A DNA stretch of 64,000 nt from Picocystis sp. L7 (lineage: Eukaryota > Chlorophyta > Picocystophyceae > Picocystales > Picocystaceae). The notes beneath the pieces are model-generated. The model was given only the letters and a program-made list of their open reading frames with translations. It ran no database searches and had not been told where the DNA came from. This document shows, in pieces, positions 29,349-40,100 of the stretch. Position numbers and translations under genes: made by a program. The stretch covers positions 682,001 through 746,000 of the forward strand of contig QXJR01000003.1 of assembly GCA_020975725.1 (NCBI GenBank). Direction: 5' to 3'. The stretch's first letter is position 1. Every line of letters starts with the position of its first letter.

Positions 29349-31709
29349 CTACATCAATGTGTTCCTTCTCTGTCGCTGAGTACCCCGTCGCTGTTGCCTA
29401 AGATGCCATGAGGAGGCAATTTCATTCATCGTCTGGAACATCTGTGGCATTTTTTTCCCTTCCAGATGACTATCGCCCTCCTTGTCTTGAATGTCCTTGA
29501 GGCACTGAAGTAGGTCTGAGTGGTCAGTGGCAAACCAGGTGTTGCCAAGATGCAAGCTTCCTATTTCCAGATGCTTTTCGAGTAAGGTCATGGGTATGCT
29601 TCCATATGTATCCTGCAGATGTGAATAAACTCCAGCAAATTTTTCGTAGGTATCTGCCATGGATAAGTCTGCTACAGCATCAACCAGTGCTTCGCATTCA
29701 TCTGCAAATTCAGCCATGCCATTGCGTTGGAGGTGATGCAGCAGCATGGACATGTCTGTTTCTATTTGTGCCCTAATCTTTCTGTGTACTTCTCCTGCTT
29801 CGACGTTCTTCGGGCGCTTGGCCAGAAGGATTGCTGTGCAAAAGTGCGACACTACCTTCAAGTAGCTGGAATGAATGATGCTTTCATAGTTGTCTCCTAG
29901 CATCATTAACCGAAGATCGCTCCAATAGTCATCTAGTGTCGCGAGTATGGATGGCATTGGTGAAAGAGCAGGCTCAGAAATGTGTTCTTCGGAGAAGAGC
30001 TGACGCGTGAGAGGAAGTATGTCCTGCAGGATCAAGCTCCCAATAAGCGTGTTGGCTGCATCTTTTGCATCGAAAAATTCGTTTTTGACTGCTTGCAGTT
30101 CATGTGCACCATGCACTAGTAGAGGCAAATCTATCCTTTTGTCACCGTTCAGCGAGCTGATGCAATGTAGTGCATCGTTCGCAATTTGGCATGTGCGCTC
30201 AAGGTCTGGCTCAAGCAAACCACCTGCCATCTTATCCACCAGATCCTTGCAGTAGTTTGCATACATCTTGATTCCATGACAAGCTACATTCAAAACCTGA
30301 CAAGTCAGCTGGCCGCCTTCCTCAATCTCGTCTACTATTCTGATTTGATCGTTCATCATCTGAAATATGTCAACCCAGGTCAAAGAGTGCAGTTTTCCTT
30401 CTTCGGATACCAGGGGAGGTTTTTCGAAATCTCTGTTTGCTATGTTCAAAATCCAAGTTTCCATCGACGAAACAACACGTTCCAAGTATTTTTCGTGGAA
30501 AGTATTCACCACATCAAGTAAGGATGGTTTCAGGGCTCTTACATTTATATCGAGGTCAAGCAATCCTGACTCATAATCCATGCACCACCCAATTATTTCC
30601 AAGATGTCCCCATTGGATATGTTCTCAATTTGACTGGCAAGCCTACCGAAGAAGGAAGAGAAATTCTTATTGTACTCGGAAGCAAAGAAGTAGAAGAGCT
30701 CGTAGTCAGGCGGAAAGCAAGGCTCCACAGATCTGTAACACTGAAATAGACTATCTAGAAGTTGTGATGCCTGTAAAAGCTTATGCTTCACGGTTGATTC
30801 AGTGGAGAGTGACGGTTCCAGGGCTTCTTCACACTCTGCCTGGACATGCTTGCTGAACTCGTTGAGGCATTTTTCCTTCCCCATATCCGCAGCTTGAGTC
30901 ATTGTGACTTTGCGCATGATCTCTTTCTTATCGTTCTGCCATTGATGGTTTTTCCCAAGCTCCTCGCAAATTTTGTCTTGCATTCTTATGCACTGAACAC
31001 ATCGCACAAGTAACGAGGGATTCTCTTCTGACAATTGCCGATAGTTTGCAAGGTGATCCCACAAAATTTTGTTGAATTTCCTCCAGCAATACTCGAATTC
31101 GCGCTTGACTCTGTGTAGCACGTGGCCCGTATTACCAATTGTGTTTGGGGCATCGCCTCCCTCCATTTCTTCGTACTGGAAAGCAAAGCCTCGGAATGGT
31201 CCTAAACTGAAAAGCTCGGTGTACAGCAGAAGTAGGTCGTTTCGATCAGGTGTATAGTCGTCCAGACGGCGATGTATGTCTTGAATCACGGGTATGACAT
31301 CGTACAGTCCTTCGATGGCTTGGATGAGCTCTTTCGTGTGCTTGGAGGAGCGCATTATGTCTTCGATTGTCTTGGTCTCCCGTTTACTGAACCGATTTTC
31401 TTCCCCTTCGGCTTGCTGGGAGAGCTCTTTCACCTGTTTGAGGTTGGATTCCATGTCCTGCAGATCCTTCTGGCACTTCTTCAGGGCATCGTGCATATGT
31501 TTGGCTTTCGTCACCATTCTTTCTGCCTCGCTTTCGAGCATGGCGTTGCTCTTCCACCGCTGGTCCTGGAACACGGCGGCCAGTTCTTCCAAGGAGTTGC
31601 CTTGAACCGGTGCGTTCAGCAGCTCGTGGAGCACCGCTGCGGCCTCTCGAGCCGCTTCGTCCACGAGATCTGCCTTGGACGTGGCCATTCCTCTCGCGGA
31701 CCACGCCAT
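29349..31709 (-). CDS. SEC6: Exocyst complex component SEC6 (EXOC3)
   Basis: 786 residues from the ATG at 31709. The frame is open to 32141, but that part lies in promoter-like sequence. The N-terminal 130 residues are coiled coil. The plant SEC6 signature follows: FEYCWRKFNKILWDHLANYRQ, then SEENPSLLVRCVQCIRMQD, matching the exocyst wording LWGHVSNYYKLSKESPQTLVRALRVVEMQE in spacing and identity. The rest is helical, as in the rod-like exocyst subunits. SEC6 helps tether secretory vesicles at the plasma membrane. No intron found. It is head-to-head with the CBS gene. Confidence 0.85.
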   Translation of the reverse strand: MAWSARGMATSKADLVDEAAREAAAVLHELLNAPVQGNSLEELAAVFQDQRWKSNAMLESEAERMVTKAKHMHDALKKCQKDLQDMESNLKQVKELSQQAEGEENRFSKRETKTIEDIMRSSKHTKELIQAIEGLYDVIPVIQDIHRRLDDYTPDRNDLLLLYTELFSLGPFRGFAFQYEEMEGGDAPNTIGNTGHVLHRVKREFEYCWRKFNKILWDHLANYRQLSEENPSLLVRCVQCIRMQDKICEELGKNHQWQNDKKEIMRKVTMTQAADMGKEKCLNEFSKHVQAECEEALEPSLSTESTVKHKLLQASQLLDSLFQCYRSVEPCFPPDYELFYFFASEYNKNFSSFFGRLASQIENISNGDILEIIGWCMDYESGLLDLDINVRALKPSLLDVVNTFHEKYLERVVSSMETWILNIANRDFEKPPLVSEEGKLHSLTWVDIFQMMNDQIRIVDEIEEGGQLTCQVLNVACHGIKMYANYCKDLVDKMAGGLLEPDLERTCQIANDALHCISSLNGDKRIDLPLLVHGAHELQAVKNEFFDAKDAANTLIGSLILQDILPLTRQLFSEEHISEPALSPMPSILATLDDYWSDLRLMMLGDNYESIIHSSYLKVVSHFCTAILLAKRPKNVEAGEVHRKIRAQIETDMSMLLHHLQRNGMAEFADECEALVDAVADLSMADTYEKFAGVYSHLQDTYGSIPMTLLEKHLEIGSLHLGNTWFATDHSDLLQCLKDIQDKEGDSHLEGKKMPQMFQTMNEIASSWHLRQQRRGTQRQRRNTLM

Positions 31710-32311
31710 GCTCTCCTCCTCGGCTTCGAAATGACACGAGTCGTGTCGGAAAGCACCGGAACAGTCGGATGGGAGAAGGAATGGAGACCGGTCTGTCCCT
31801 CCCTTCTGAAAGGGAGGAGACCCGAATCGACACGACCGGGGACGATGGGAGGAACGGGTGTCCCTCCCTGGGAGTTTCTTCTCTCGTAGGATGGGTGCTG
31901 GCGCTTGCCGAGGGAGGCGTGTGCGTCGAGCCGCTCGGCATCGAAGGAATCGGGGTCCGTGGGAGATGGATGGCGACAGGACCACCTCTGTTGCGTCGTA
32001 CACGGGCCAATGCGCACGGAAGAGGCGCACAACCAACGTGCACTTGCCGACACGGCCATGCTTGGCACATGCAGCCCGTGCCCACGAAACGGTCCGGTTC
32101 GGACCGATCGTTTGAAACGGGCGAAAATTCCAATCTTCCATCTATTCGCTCCGGTTCGAACCCCAAGGCGAGTTCCGATTCGGAACCGGTCCCGTCCAAG
32201 CCGAAACAACCGGAATCAAAGACCGTCCGAGGACCGTAAATGGACAGCAAAGACCGTGTGAGGGAAGGAGCGAAAGACGGATGAAAGACCGGTCTCGGTC
32301 GTTGGCACGTG
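31710..32311. promoter_or_regulatory. Divergent intergenic region, SEC6 / CBS-domain gene
   Basis: 602 bp, with ggttcggaccgatcg near 32,096 and ccggttcgaacccc at 32,152-32,165 (TTCGAA at 32,155). gttccgattcggaacc follows near 32,171. These belong to the TTCGAA/GGTTCG family of gene-start blocks. Confidence 0.45.
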
Positions 32312-33529
32312 ATGGAGGATGCGATGGCGACGGCACGCGACGGCGCACGCGAATTAGCCGCTTTCGCGCGCAATTCGACGGTGAAGGACGTGCTGGAGTG
32401 GAAGAAAAAGCTTCGTACCGAATGTGAACTCGAGAAGAAGGAAGTCATCGTGATCGAAGTCCACAACACTGTCGGGAAAGCGCTTGGAATGCTGGCCGAA
32501 GCGAACGTGCTCAGCGCACCCGTGGTCGTGCAGGATCAACGCAATGCAAAAGAGAACGCAATCGTTATGCAGGAACCAGTGACATTGGTGGGATTCCTCG
32601 GGGTGACCGATGTGCTGAAAGTATTTCTGGACGAATTTGTCCGCGACGCTTTCGAAAATAATCGAGACTTGATCGCAGAAGACGCCGACGTTCGAGAAAG
32701 GATAGAGGAACTCGACAGGCTCGGTGAGAAATTCGAAAGGAAAACCGTCTCTTCAATATGTAACGCAGTGTGTGCTGGTGCTTTCAGCTCGCCTCAGAGG
32801 TACGATGGAGGAGTCATCTACACGAAAGACCTTTGCATGTCTCTGATGACGGCGATCCAAGAGGGGTTTTTCAACGTGAGAGACAAGATACCAGCGCATA
32901 GACTTCTCGTCTTAGAACCAGGTGATGATTTGTTTGTGCAGCACTCAAGAAGCCCAACGACCACGATGTTTGCGAGAGGAAGGGTAGTCGATATCCTTAG
33001 CCAGACAGATGTTGTTGGCTACCTCTGCGAAAAGTTGGAGACCCTACCATCCCTGCGTCAATGCAGAGTTTCTGATCTGGAGGTGGGTACATCTTGGTCA
33101 GACATGGTGTTTGTGACGTCAGAGATGCCAGCCATCGATGTACTCTCTATGATGAGCTCGAAAGGCCTTACTTCCCTTGCCATTGTAGCACATGATAGCG
33201 TGGAGTCTCCAAGAGCAGTGGAACGTGGCAGGTTAGAGGGGAATCTGAGCACCTCTGATTTCCGTGGGCTGCAGCCTCACGAATTTCGACAGCTTGCTCT
33301 GCCTGTGAAAGAGTTTTTGGCAGAGCGAAGCAAGTTACGAACTCAAATGAAAGCAAGGCAGAGAAAAAATCTAGTCTCCGTGCCCGAACAGGCCACTGTT
33401 CAGCAAGTGCTGGAAATGTTAGCCAAGCACCGAATCCACCGGGTTTACACAGTGAACGAATACGGCCGGGCAATGGGTGTGATCACGCTCACTGATGTTT
33501 TGTTGCTGATCAATAGCCTGGCATGTTGA
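32312..33529 (+). CDS. CBS-domain protein (AMPK-gamma/SNF4-like)
   Basis: 405 residues from the ATG at 32312. Four CBS-like halves are visible. The first is VIVIEVHNTVGKALGMLAEA with VGFLGVTDVLKVF. The second covers about 190-245 (GRVVDILSQTDVVGYL). The third is VTSEMPAIDVLSMMSSKGLTS. The last, LVSVPEQATVQQVLEMLAKH with GVITLTDVLLLI, is the cleanest. Four CBS motifs in tandem form the adenylate-binding Bateman pairs of SNF4/AMPK-gamma, which sense AMP/ATP and regulate SnRK1-type kinases. The assignment to a kinase complex is inference; other CBS proteins share this layout. Confidence 0.82.
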   Translation: MEDAMATARDGARELAAFARNSTVKDVLEWKKKLRTECELEKKEVIVIEVHNTVGKALGMLAEANVLSAPVVVQDQRNAKENAIVMQEPVTLVGFLGVTDVLKVFLDEFVRDAFENNRDLIAEDADVRERIEELDRLGEKFERKTVSSICNAVCAGAFSSPQRYDGGVIYTKDLCMSLMTAIQEGFFNVRDKIPAHRLLVLEPGDDLFVQHSRSPTTTMFARGRVVDILSQTDVVGYLCEKLETLPSLRQCRVSDLEVGTSWSDMVFVTSEMPAIDVLSMMSSKGLTSLAIVAHDSVESPRAVERGRLEGNLSTSDFRGLQPHEFRQLALPVKEFLAERSKLRTQMKARQRKNLVSVPEQATVQQVLEMLAKHRIHRVYTVNEYGRAMGVITLTDVLLLINSLAC

Positions 33530-33882
33530 ACAAGGTCAAGATCGGTGCATTGTACTTGTTGCTTGCTTTTGGAGAAAGCAGCAGAGAATTGCACCAACGA
33601 ATGTTCTTACATGACCGCACACGCTCGTCGAGTCGCTTTCGTTGGAGCTAGCATGAATAATGTCCAACAACCTGTGCAAACGACGCTACTGCTGGACTTT
33701 TGACCCATTCTGTAGAATTTTTTCTGCCATTCAATCTTACGACTTGACTGGAATCTTCAGCGTTTCTTTGCCCTTGCCCACGCGCCCACTCCGACAGGAC
33801 ATAAGCCAGGACAACGTACTTCACTTCCAAACCCTTCGGTTCAGCCAGGGTCTCCCCAGTGAATCCATAGGACGATAGAGAC
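33530..33882. other. Intergenic region between CBS and KNOX genes
   Basis: 353 bp; nothing recognisable. Only the downstream flank of the CBS gene and the leader of the KNOX gene are expected here. Confidence 0.45.
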
Positions 33883-35184
33883 ATGAAGCGAAGTGGGTTC
33901 AGAGGCATCCCCTACGTCCTCGACGGTCTTTGCAAGCCTGCGATCGATTGGCAGGGAGGGGGGATGAGGGGGGCCATGAGACCAGATTCCGCAGCGCATG
34001 TCGTGGGCGCATGTGGCTCACAGTCAAAAGTCGAAAACACAAGGACGAACCATTTGGGCATCCGAAACGCGACAAGTCAGTGTGCCGTGGATCACAAGCA
34101 TAGCTCGCGCCGATTCAATCACTACTACAGCGGTGTCTTTGTGGTCGTCAGCGCTGAGGACAGGCAAGCAGGCTCTGGAGAAAGAATGGATTTTCCTACC
34201 ACTGAAGAGCTTGAACGGTTTCTTGGTTTTGACGTTCACGCCCAGCATCCAGAATTTCTAACGAGCTTTGACAAGGTGATTCCACCCTCCGACGGAACAG
34301 GGAGTGCCACTTTTCCAGAATTGGATGGACTGGCGAGTGGAAACTTCTTCCCCGGCGAAAATTTCCTCAGTAGCATACCAGGTGGGCAGAACGTGCTGGT
34401 AGAAGCCAACAGGGGAAACTCACTACAAGATTTCAACAGCTTCATATGCGCACATCCTCTGTACCCCAAACTTCTCACTGCACATTTCGAATGTAAGATG
34501 ATCGGTCTCGACAAACTGGAGAAAGCAAGCCTGCAAGCTGAGTTGTCTGAACTGCTCCGAATCATCACAGAATCCGAACAAGTACACCTTGTGCAATCCA
34601 AGAAGGAATTTGCCAGTGTGGAGCACGAGATCAGGAAGTTCATTGAGGACTACTGTCGCTCCCTGGAGAGCTTGAGGGCAGACTTAGAGGGCCCTTACTT
34701 AAAGGCCAAGCAGGCTTGTGAGATGTTTGATCGGGAACTCCAGTCCATAAGAGACAACGCCAAAATGTTTCCAAACTTCAAAAAAGCAGAGATTCAGGGT
34801 TCAGCCCAAGAGGCGGATTTTCTCCCCGTTGACCACGATGCAAAGTTGAGGCAACAGCTCAAGCGTCGATACAACGAATCCCTTCGATCGCTTCGTGATG
34901 AATTTTCCAAGCGCGTGAAGAAAGGAAAGCTCCCGGAGAGTTCCTCTTCTGTTCTCAAGGAGTGGTGGAACAAGCACTTGATTTATCCATATCCTTCTGA
35001 AGAGGAGAAAATAACACTGGAACGAGCCAGCAACCTGAGTTCCACTCAAGTCAACAATTGGTTCATCAACATGAGAAAACGGCACTGGCACAAGCTCTTT
35101 CCCGAAGGCATTCCAGAGAACGAGCGTGTGGCAGAGGCGTCTTTGCGTGCGAGAGGAATGCTATCGAAACTCTACCGTCCGTAG
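33883..35184 (+). CDS. KNOX-class TALE homeodomain transcription factor
   Basis: 433 residues from the ATG at 33883. A second ATG at 34186 would remove 101 residues of no clear homology and may be the real start. A KNOX1 half (about 183-225: HPLYPKLLTAHFECKMIG) and a KNOX2 half (about 235-290) are visible. An ELK segment follows (about 321-350: LRQQLKRRYNESLRSLRDEF, then KKGKLP). The TALE homeodomain ends it, with the PYP loop (YPYPSEEE, about 368-375) and helix 3 NNWFINMRKRHW. The KGKLP and WFINxRKRHW wording is that of green-lineage KNOX proteins. In green algae KNOX partners a BELL protein to start the diploid programme after gamete fusion; that role here is inference. Confidence 0.92.
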   Translation: MKRSGFRGIPYVLDGLCKPAIDWQGGGMRGAMRPDSAAHVVGACGSQSKVENTRTNHLGIRNATSQCAVDHKHSSRRFNHYYSGVFVVVSAEDRQAGSGERMDFPTTEELERFLGFDVHAQHPEFLTSFDKVIPPSDGTGSATFPELDGLASGNFFPGENFLSSIPGGQNVLVEANRGNSLQDFNSFICAHPLYPKLLTAHFECKMIGLDKLEKASLQAELSELLRIITESEQVHLVQSKKEFASVEHEIRKFIEDYCRSLESLRADLEGPYLKAKQACEMFDRELQSIRDNAKMFPNFKKAEIQGSAQEADFLPVDHDAKLRQQLKRRYNESLRSLRDEFSKRVKKGKLPESSSSVLKEWWNKHLIYPYPSEEEKITLERASNLSSTQVNNWFINMRKRHWHKLFPEGIPENERVAEASLRARGMLSKLYRP

Positions 35185-35847
35185 TTTCTGATCGCTTGCA
35201 TCTCCATCCGTCGGATGTGTGCGTTCCAGGTTTTTCCGAACACCGTGTCCACGTTTCGTGGGTCCGTTGGTGGAATTCGTTTCGTCTTGCTTTCGATTCT
35301 TTCGTGGATGGTTGGGACCAACGTCATGGCTCGTTCCGTCCGGTTGGGACCGTAGCTGCAGTCACGTGGTCCCTCTCCTTCGGGGTTCGGCACCGTCCTC
35401 TGCACGACATGTTTCCGTTCTTCCATCGTTGGTCCGATCCCGTCCGGGATGTCGGGGGTTTCGCTTCGATGTGCGTGGAGGATCGTGCCACGGGATCCCT
35501 TCTTCACCGGGTCTTTCGATTGGGTTCGACCCTTGGGTTCGGTTCGGGTTGAAAGGGAGTAGTCTGTCCGATCCCACCTTCCCGAACCCACGGGTGGCAT
35601 GGAGGGACACCTAGGTGGTGGGGGGGGAAAACGAGGCGTGGGGGTTCGTCTACTCGGTCGTCCCTGGTCCTTTCCCCCATCCCAAGGGTCGGTTTCGAAA
35701 GGGAGCACGAATCCCTTGGTGTCCCGTCGACGTGTCCCTTCTCCCCAGCGCCCCAACCCAGGTGAAGGGAAGGAGCCAGGAAGGAATGGACGAGAAGAGG
35801 GTTGAAGCGACGAGGAACGCCGATCGACCACCGCCACAAACGCCATC
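35185..35847. other. Intergenic region 5' of malate dehydrogenase
   Basis: 663 bp, rich in ggttcg and gggatccc words: cacgggatcccttcttcacc near 35,489-35,508, gggttcgacccttgggttcgg after it, and TTCGAAAGGGA at 35,694. The first word nearly repeats agggatcccttcttcacgg near 2,916. Confidence 0.45.
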
Positions 35848-37100
35848 ATGTTCGGGAAGAAGAAGAGCCGAGCGGAACCGCTCAAGGTGATGGTCACAGG
35901 TGCAGCAGGTGAGACAGAAGAAGAGATGCACGTGCACCGCGCCGAAAAGTCGATCCAACGGTGGAACCCACCACGCCGCAACGACGTGAAAACCAAGCGG
36001 TGGATCCAGAAACGATCAACTGACGCGTGTTGAACCTCGTGGGATTTCGCAGGCCAGATCGGATACGCGCTCGCACCCATGATCGCACGTGGAGCGATGC
36101 TAGGTGCCGAACAGCCCGTCATCCTGCACTTGCTGGACATCCCACCGGCTGCCCAAGCACTCGAAGGAGTCAAGATGGAACTCATCGACGCGGCCTTTCC
36201 CCTCCTGGACGGTGAGCGGAACTCGAAACAGTGCGAAGCCGAAACAAGATTCGAAGAAGGAGCGGATGAAAAGCTGACCGAGGATACGACGATCGTGCTT
36301 CAGGTGTCCTGGCCACCACCGACCTCGAAGAGGCCTGCAAAGGTGTCGATGTCGCAGTCATGGTTGGAGGATTCCCACGAAAGGAGGGAATGGAGAGGAA
36401 GGACGTCATGAGCAAAAACGTGGCGATCTACAAAAGCCAAGCAAGCGCCCTGGAGAAGCATGCCTCCAAGGATGTGAAGATTGTCGTGGTGGCCAACCCT
36501 GCGAATACGAACGCGCTCATTCTGAGTGAGCACGCTCCCTCGATCCCCAAGCAAAACATAACCTGCCTGACCCGCCTCGACCACAACCGAGCCCTGGGGC
36601 AGATTTCCTTGAAATGTGGAATCCCGGTGCAAGACGTACACAACTGCATCATATGGGGAAACCATTCCTCCACCCAGTATCCGGACGTGAACCATGGATA
36701 TGTGCTGAAGAACGGTAAGAAGGAGTCCATCCGTGCAGCAATGGCCAATGACGAGTACCTTAACAACGAATTCATTCAAACAGTGCAGCAGCGCGGAGCT
36801 GCTGTCATCAAGGCCAGGAAAGCATCCTCTGCCTTGTCTGCAGCATCTTCCGTTTGCGATCACATGCGTGACTGGATGTTGGGGACTGCCGATGATACCC
36901 ATGTCTCGATGGGTGTCATTTCTGATGGAAGCTATGGAATTCAAAGCGGCATAATGTACTCATTCCCTGTGACATGCAAGAAGGGATCATGGACCATTGT
37001 GCAGGGCCTGAAGATCGATGATTTCTCACGGGAGAAGCTCCAGCTAACTGAGAAGGAGCTGGCCGAAGAGAAACAAATGGCAATGGAATGCCTTGCCTAG
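35848..37100 (+). CDS. MDH: Malate dehydrogenase, cytosolic NAD type
   Basis: Three exons: 35848-35908, 36053-36211 and 36304-37100, giving 338 residues. Exon 1 ends in the dinucleotide fold VMVTGAA and exon 2 continues [18 protein letters not shown], the cytosolic MDH signature. Exon 3 continues the substrate-binding part: [16 protein letters not shown] (mobile-loop arginine), [17 protein letters not shown] and the catalytic-His region [18 protein letters not shown]. The enzyme interconverts malate and oxaloacetate with NAD. No leader peptide is present. Introns are 144 and 92 nt, both GTGAG..CAG. It converges on the CHD gene with 50 bp between stops. Confidence 0.96.
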
Positions 37101-37150
37101 GCAGGTAGAAGAATCATTTTTGTAATGCAGATTTTTGACATTGATGAACC

Positions 37151-40100
37151 TTAGTCATCCACAGGCGCTGCAGCTGCACTGTGGATGCGGTCTCCTTGGC
37201 CTGGCACAGCCATAGTTTGCCCAAGGTCTGAGGGCATACCTTCCTCGGGATCTTCCACACACTTCTCCACAATAGGAGACACCCCAGGGGAGCTGGAACG
37301 TCTGCAGGGTTGACTCAATCCATTTGCATCCTGCTTCTTATGAGCGTGCAAGCGGCCAAGGGACTCTCTCATTGATTTGCAGGCAATACTCACTTGGTGC
37401 AGAGACTGTATGGCTTCTTCGGACATGGTCGAAGGTGGCTTTGGACTATTGTAGAAGTTGATCAGTGCCTGCTGGGCTGCGTTGCAAGCATCGTTGTAAT
37501 GTCCCGCAACCTTCAGCCGTTCGTCCATGCAAGATACATGGTTTTCTCTTCCAAAGTCATGCATGTTGACCCTTCCGATGTTAGGAAGGCCTCCCATTGG
37601 AATTCTCTTTGGAGGCTGCAGCTGCTCGAGCATGGTATCTTTTGAGACACTTGCTTGCACAATGGGTGGTTCTGCAGCAACAGTGTCGTTCCCAAGGTAC
37701 ACAGGTAGGATATACTGTGCAAATAGGACCTCTTTCAGCGAGTTCATTCGACTCCTTAACCATCTCACACAATTCCTCAAATTCACTTCCCTTTGCTCCT
37801 TCTTCAAAACTCCACTGACCACGTCACGCAATTCAGACACACCACTCAAAATATCTTCATAACTGTCCATACCATACTCAAGCGCAGCCTTAAGAAGCAA
37901 AAGGTCTTTCTTCCTGTTCCAATGCGAGACTGTGATTGGCAGCCTGTACAAGCCGTCGTTGAAAAATAAATCCCCACTTTCGCTGCCTTCTACTTCCTCG
38001 ACCTTTTTCCTCATCATCCATATCAGTGTTAATCGATGGATAATGTCCGACGAAGTCTTCGCAGACATTTGATCGAAAGGCGGTACAAACCCCAGCATTG
38101 TAGAATCTTTGGATGGGTCCTGGGAACATGTGCACATGTTGCGAAGGTGGCTGAGGAAAAGCTTGCCATACTGTTCCAGATTAGCTGGATCTATCTCTGG
38201 ACATCTGGATATAAGCCTGGACCAGTCAGGTTTTCCGCCAAAATTTTCAACACCGAAGCGCATGAGATGCCGATACACAGTGGCACGGTCTTTGGAAGAC
38301 AAACCGTGTACAACCAAGTCCTTAGGGTCTTCATGCTTTGCCTGCTTCGACTGCCTTGGCAGATCATCGAACTCTGCATCCAGTGATGTATCATCGTCTG
38401 AATCATCGTCTTCGTCTGCTGTGTATGGTTCATCATTGGTTTCTTCCTGCACAACATCAACGTATTGTATTTTTTTCCTCTGGCGCTTACCTTTCCCAAG
38501 TTGTGCTTGCTTTATTTCTTGCTCCCTATTGAATCTCTCTTGGAGCAGCTTGTCCCAGTAATTATCGGCCTCGCCTTGGTTATCTTCCGGCTGGACCTCG
38601 AACTGCGCAACCTTGAAAGCCTTCAAGTAGTCGTCTTCCTCCTCTGCACCAGCAGTATCGTGGCCTTCCCAAGCAACAGATCTGTCCAGTAAACGCTCAA
38701 GTGATGCATCATCCCAAATGACAACATTCTTCCGGCTGTCCCCTCCATCTCTACCTGCACGTCCCTCGGCCTCTCTTATGGTGTCCCTTTTCTTTGTCTT
38801 GGGACTATCTCCTAACAAACGCAATTCACGGTGAACTTGCTTGCCATCGTCCTCCCCTGCCTCTCCCTCGTTTTGCTCAGCAATTTCTTCCGTGAAGAGT
38901 TCTGCCGCACCAAAACGCAAAATATCATCAAGCTCTTCCTGGCGAAAATCCTGGTTTTTGTTCATTTTACGAACAACTAGATGCTCAAGCACTAGTTTGC
39001 CTTTTGCTTTCTGCATCATTCGTTCTTCAATGGAAGCCCGTGTGACCATTCTGTAAATCATAACTTCCTTCTTCTGTCCCATCCTGTGTGCCCTGGCTTG
39101 TGCTTGAATGTCATTATGAGGGTTCCAATCACTGTCAAATAGAATCACAGTGTCGGCGCTTGCCAAGTTGATCCCTAAGCCTCCAGCTTTCGTTGAAAGG
39201 AGAAAACAAAAGAGTTCGCTATCCGGCGAGTTAAACTTGTCTATCGACTTTTGCCTTTCTGGACCAGCAATGCTACCGTCGAGTCTAGCATACGCCCAGT
39301 TCCTGCCATGCAACCAATCCTCCAAAATGTCGAGCATAGTGGTGAATTGTGAGTAAATCAGAACTCTGTGCCCTCGCTCATGCAGCTTTTGCATCATGCG
39401 ATCGAGGAGCTCAAGTTTCCCAGATGCCTGAATGAGACGCTCAGTTGCCGTTGGAAACACTCGCAGCGTGTCATAGAGGTTGTCCTCTGCCCCTTCAAAC
39501 AGGTAAGGATGATTGCAACACTTTCGAAGTTCCATGATCACATTCTTCAATCTTGTTGCGCGTTTTCCTTCCCGGCTGCTTGAGGGTTGAAGAACTGGAT
39601 AATTATTCAAAAGAATTTGCCTGTAATATTGCTTCTGCGCTTTGCTAAGCTCTACTCTCACAATGAGCTCTCTTTTAGGTGGCAGTTGCTGCAGCACATC
39701 CTTCTTCATTCTTCGAAGCATGTGGGGCGCAAGAATTTTGTGCAGCTTCTGAATTTGCTCCCCCTTCTCTATCTTTGAGAACTCTCTGTCAAACTCCTCA
39801 ACCGAGTCAAACAGGTTTGGTTCAAGGAAGTGCATCAACATGAACAGCTCTTCTAAATTATTTTGAAGAGGCGTGCCAGTCAAGATGACACGATGTGCAG
39901 TGTCTATGTCATGAAGAATCTGAAACATTTTAGAATCCCTGTTTTTCAGACGGTGCCCTTCGTCAACAACCATGCACTCCCAAGCTATACATCGGAAAAA
40001 AGAGATATCTGTGGTAATCATTTCATAGGAAGTCAACAGGACATGGAACTTCACTCGCCGCCGCTTCCCATCCTTGGACTGCCAGAAGGTCTTTTGTGCT

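Noticed and set aside
31709-32141. N-terminal extension of SEC6 to 32141
   Set aside because: The extension lies in the motif-rich divergent promoter and has no homology; the ATG at 31709 gives the expected length.
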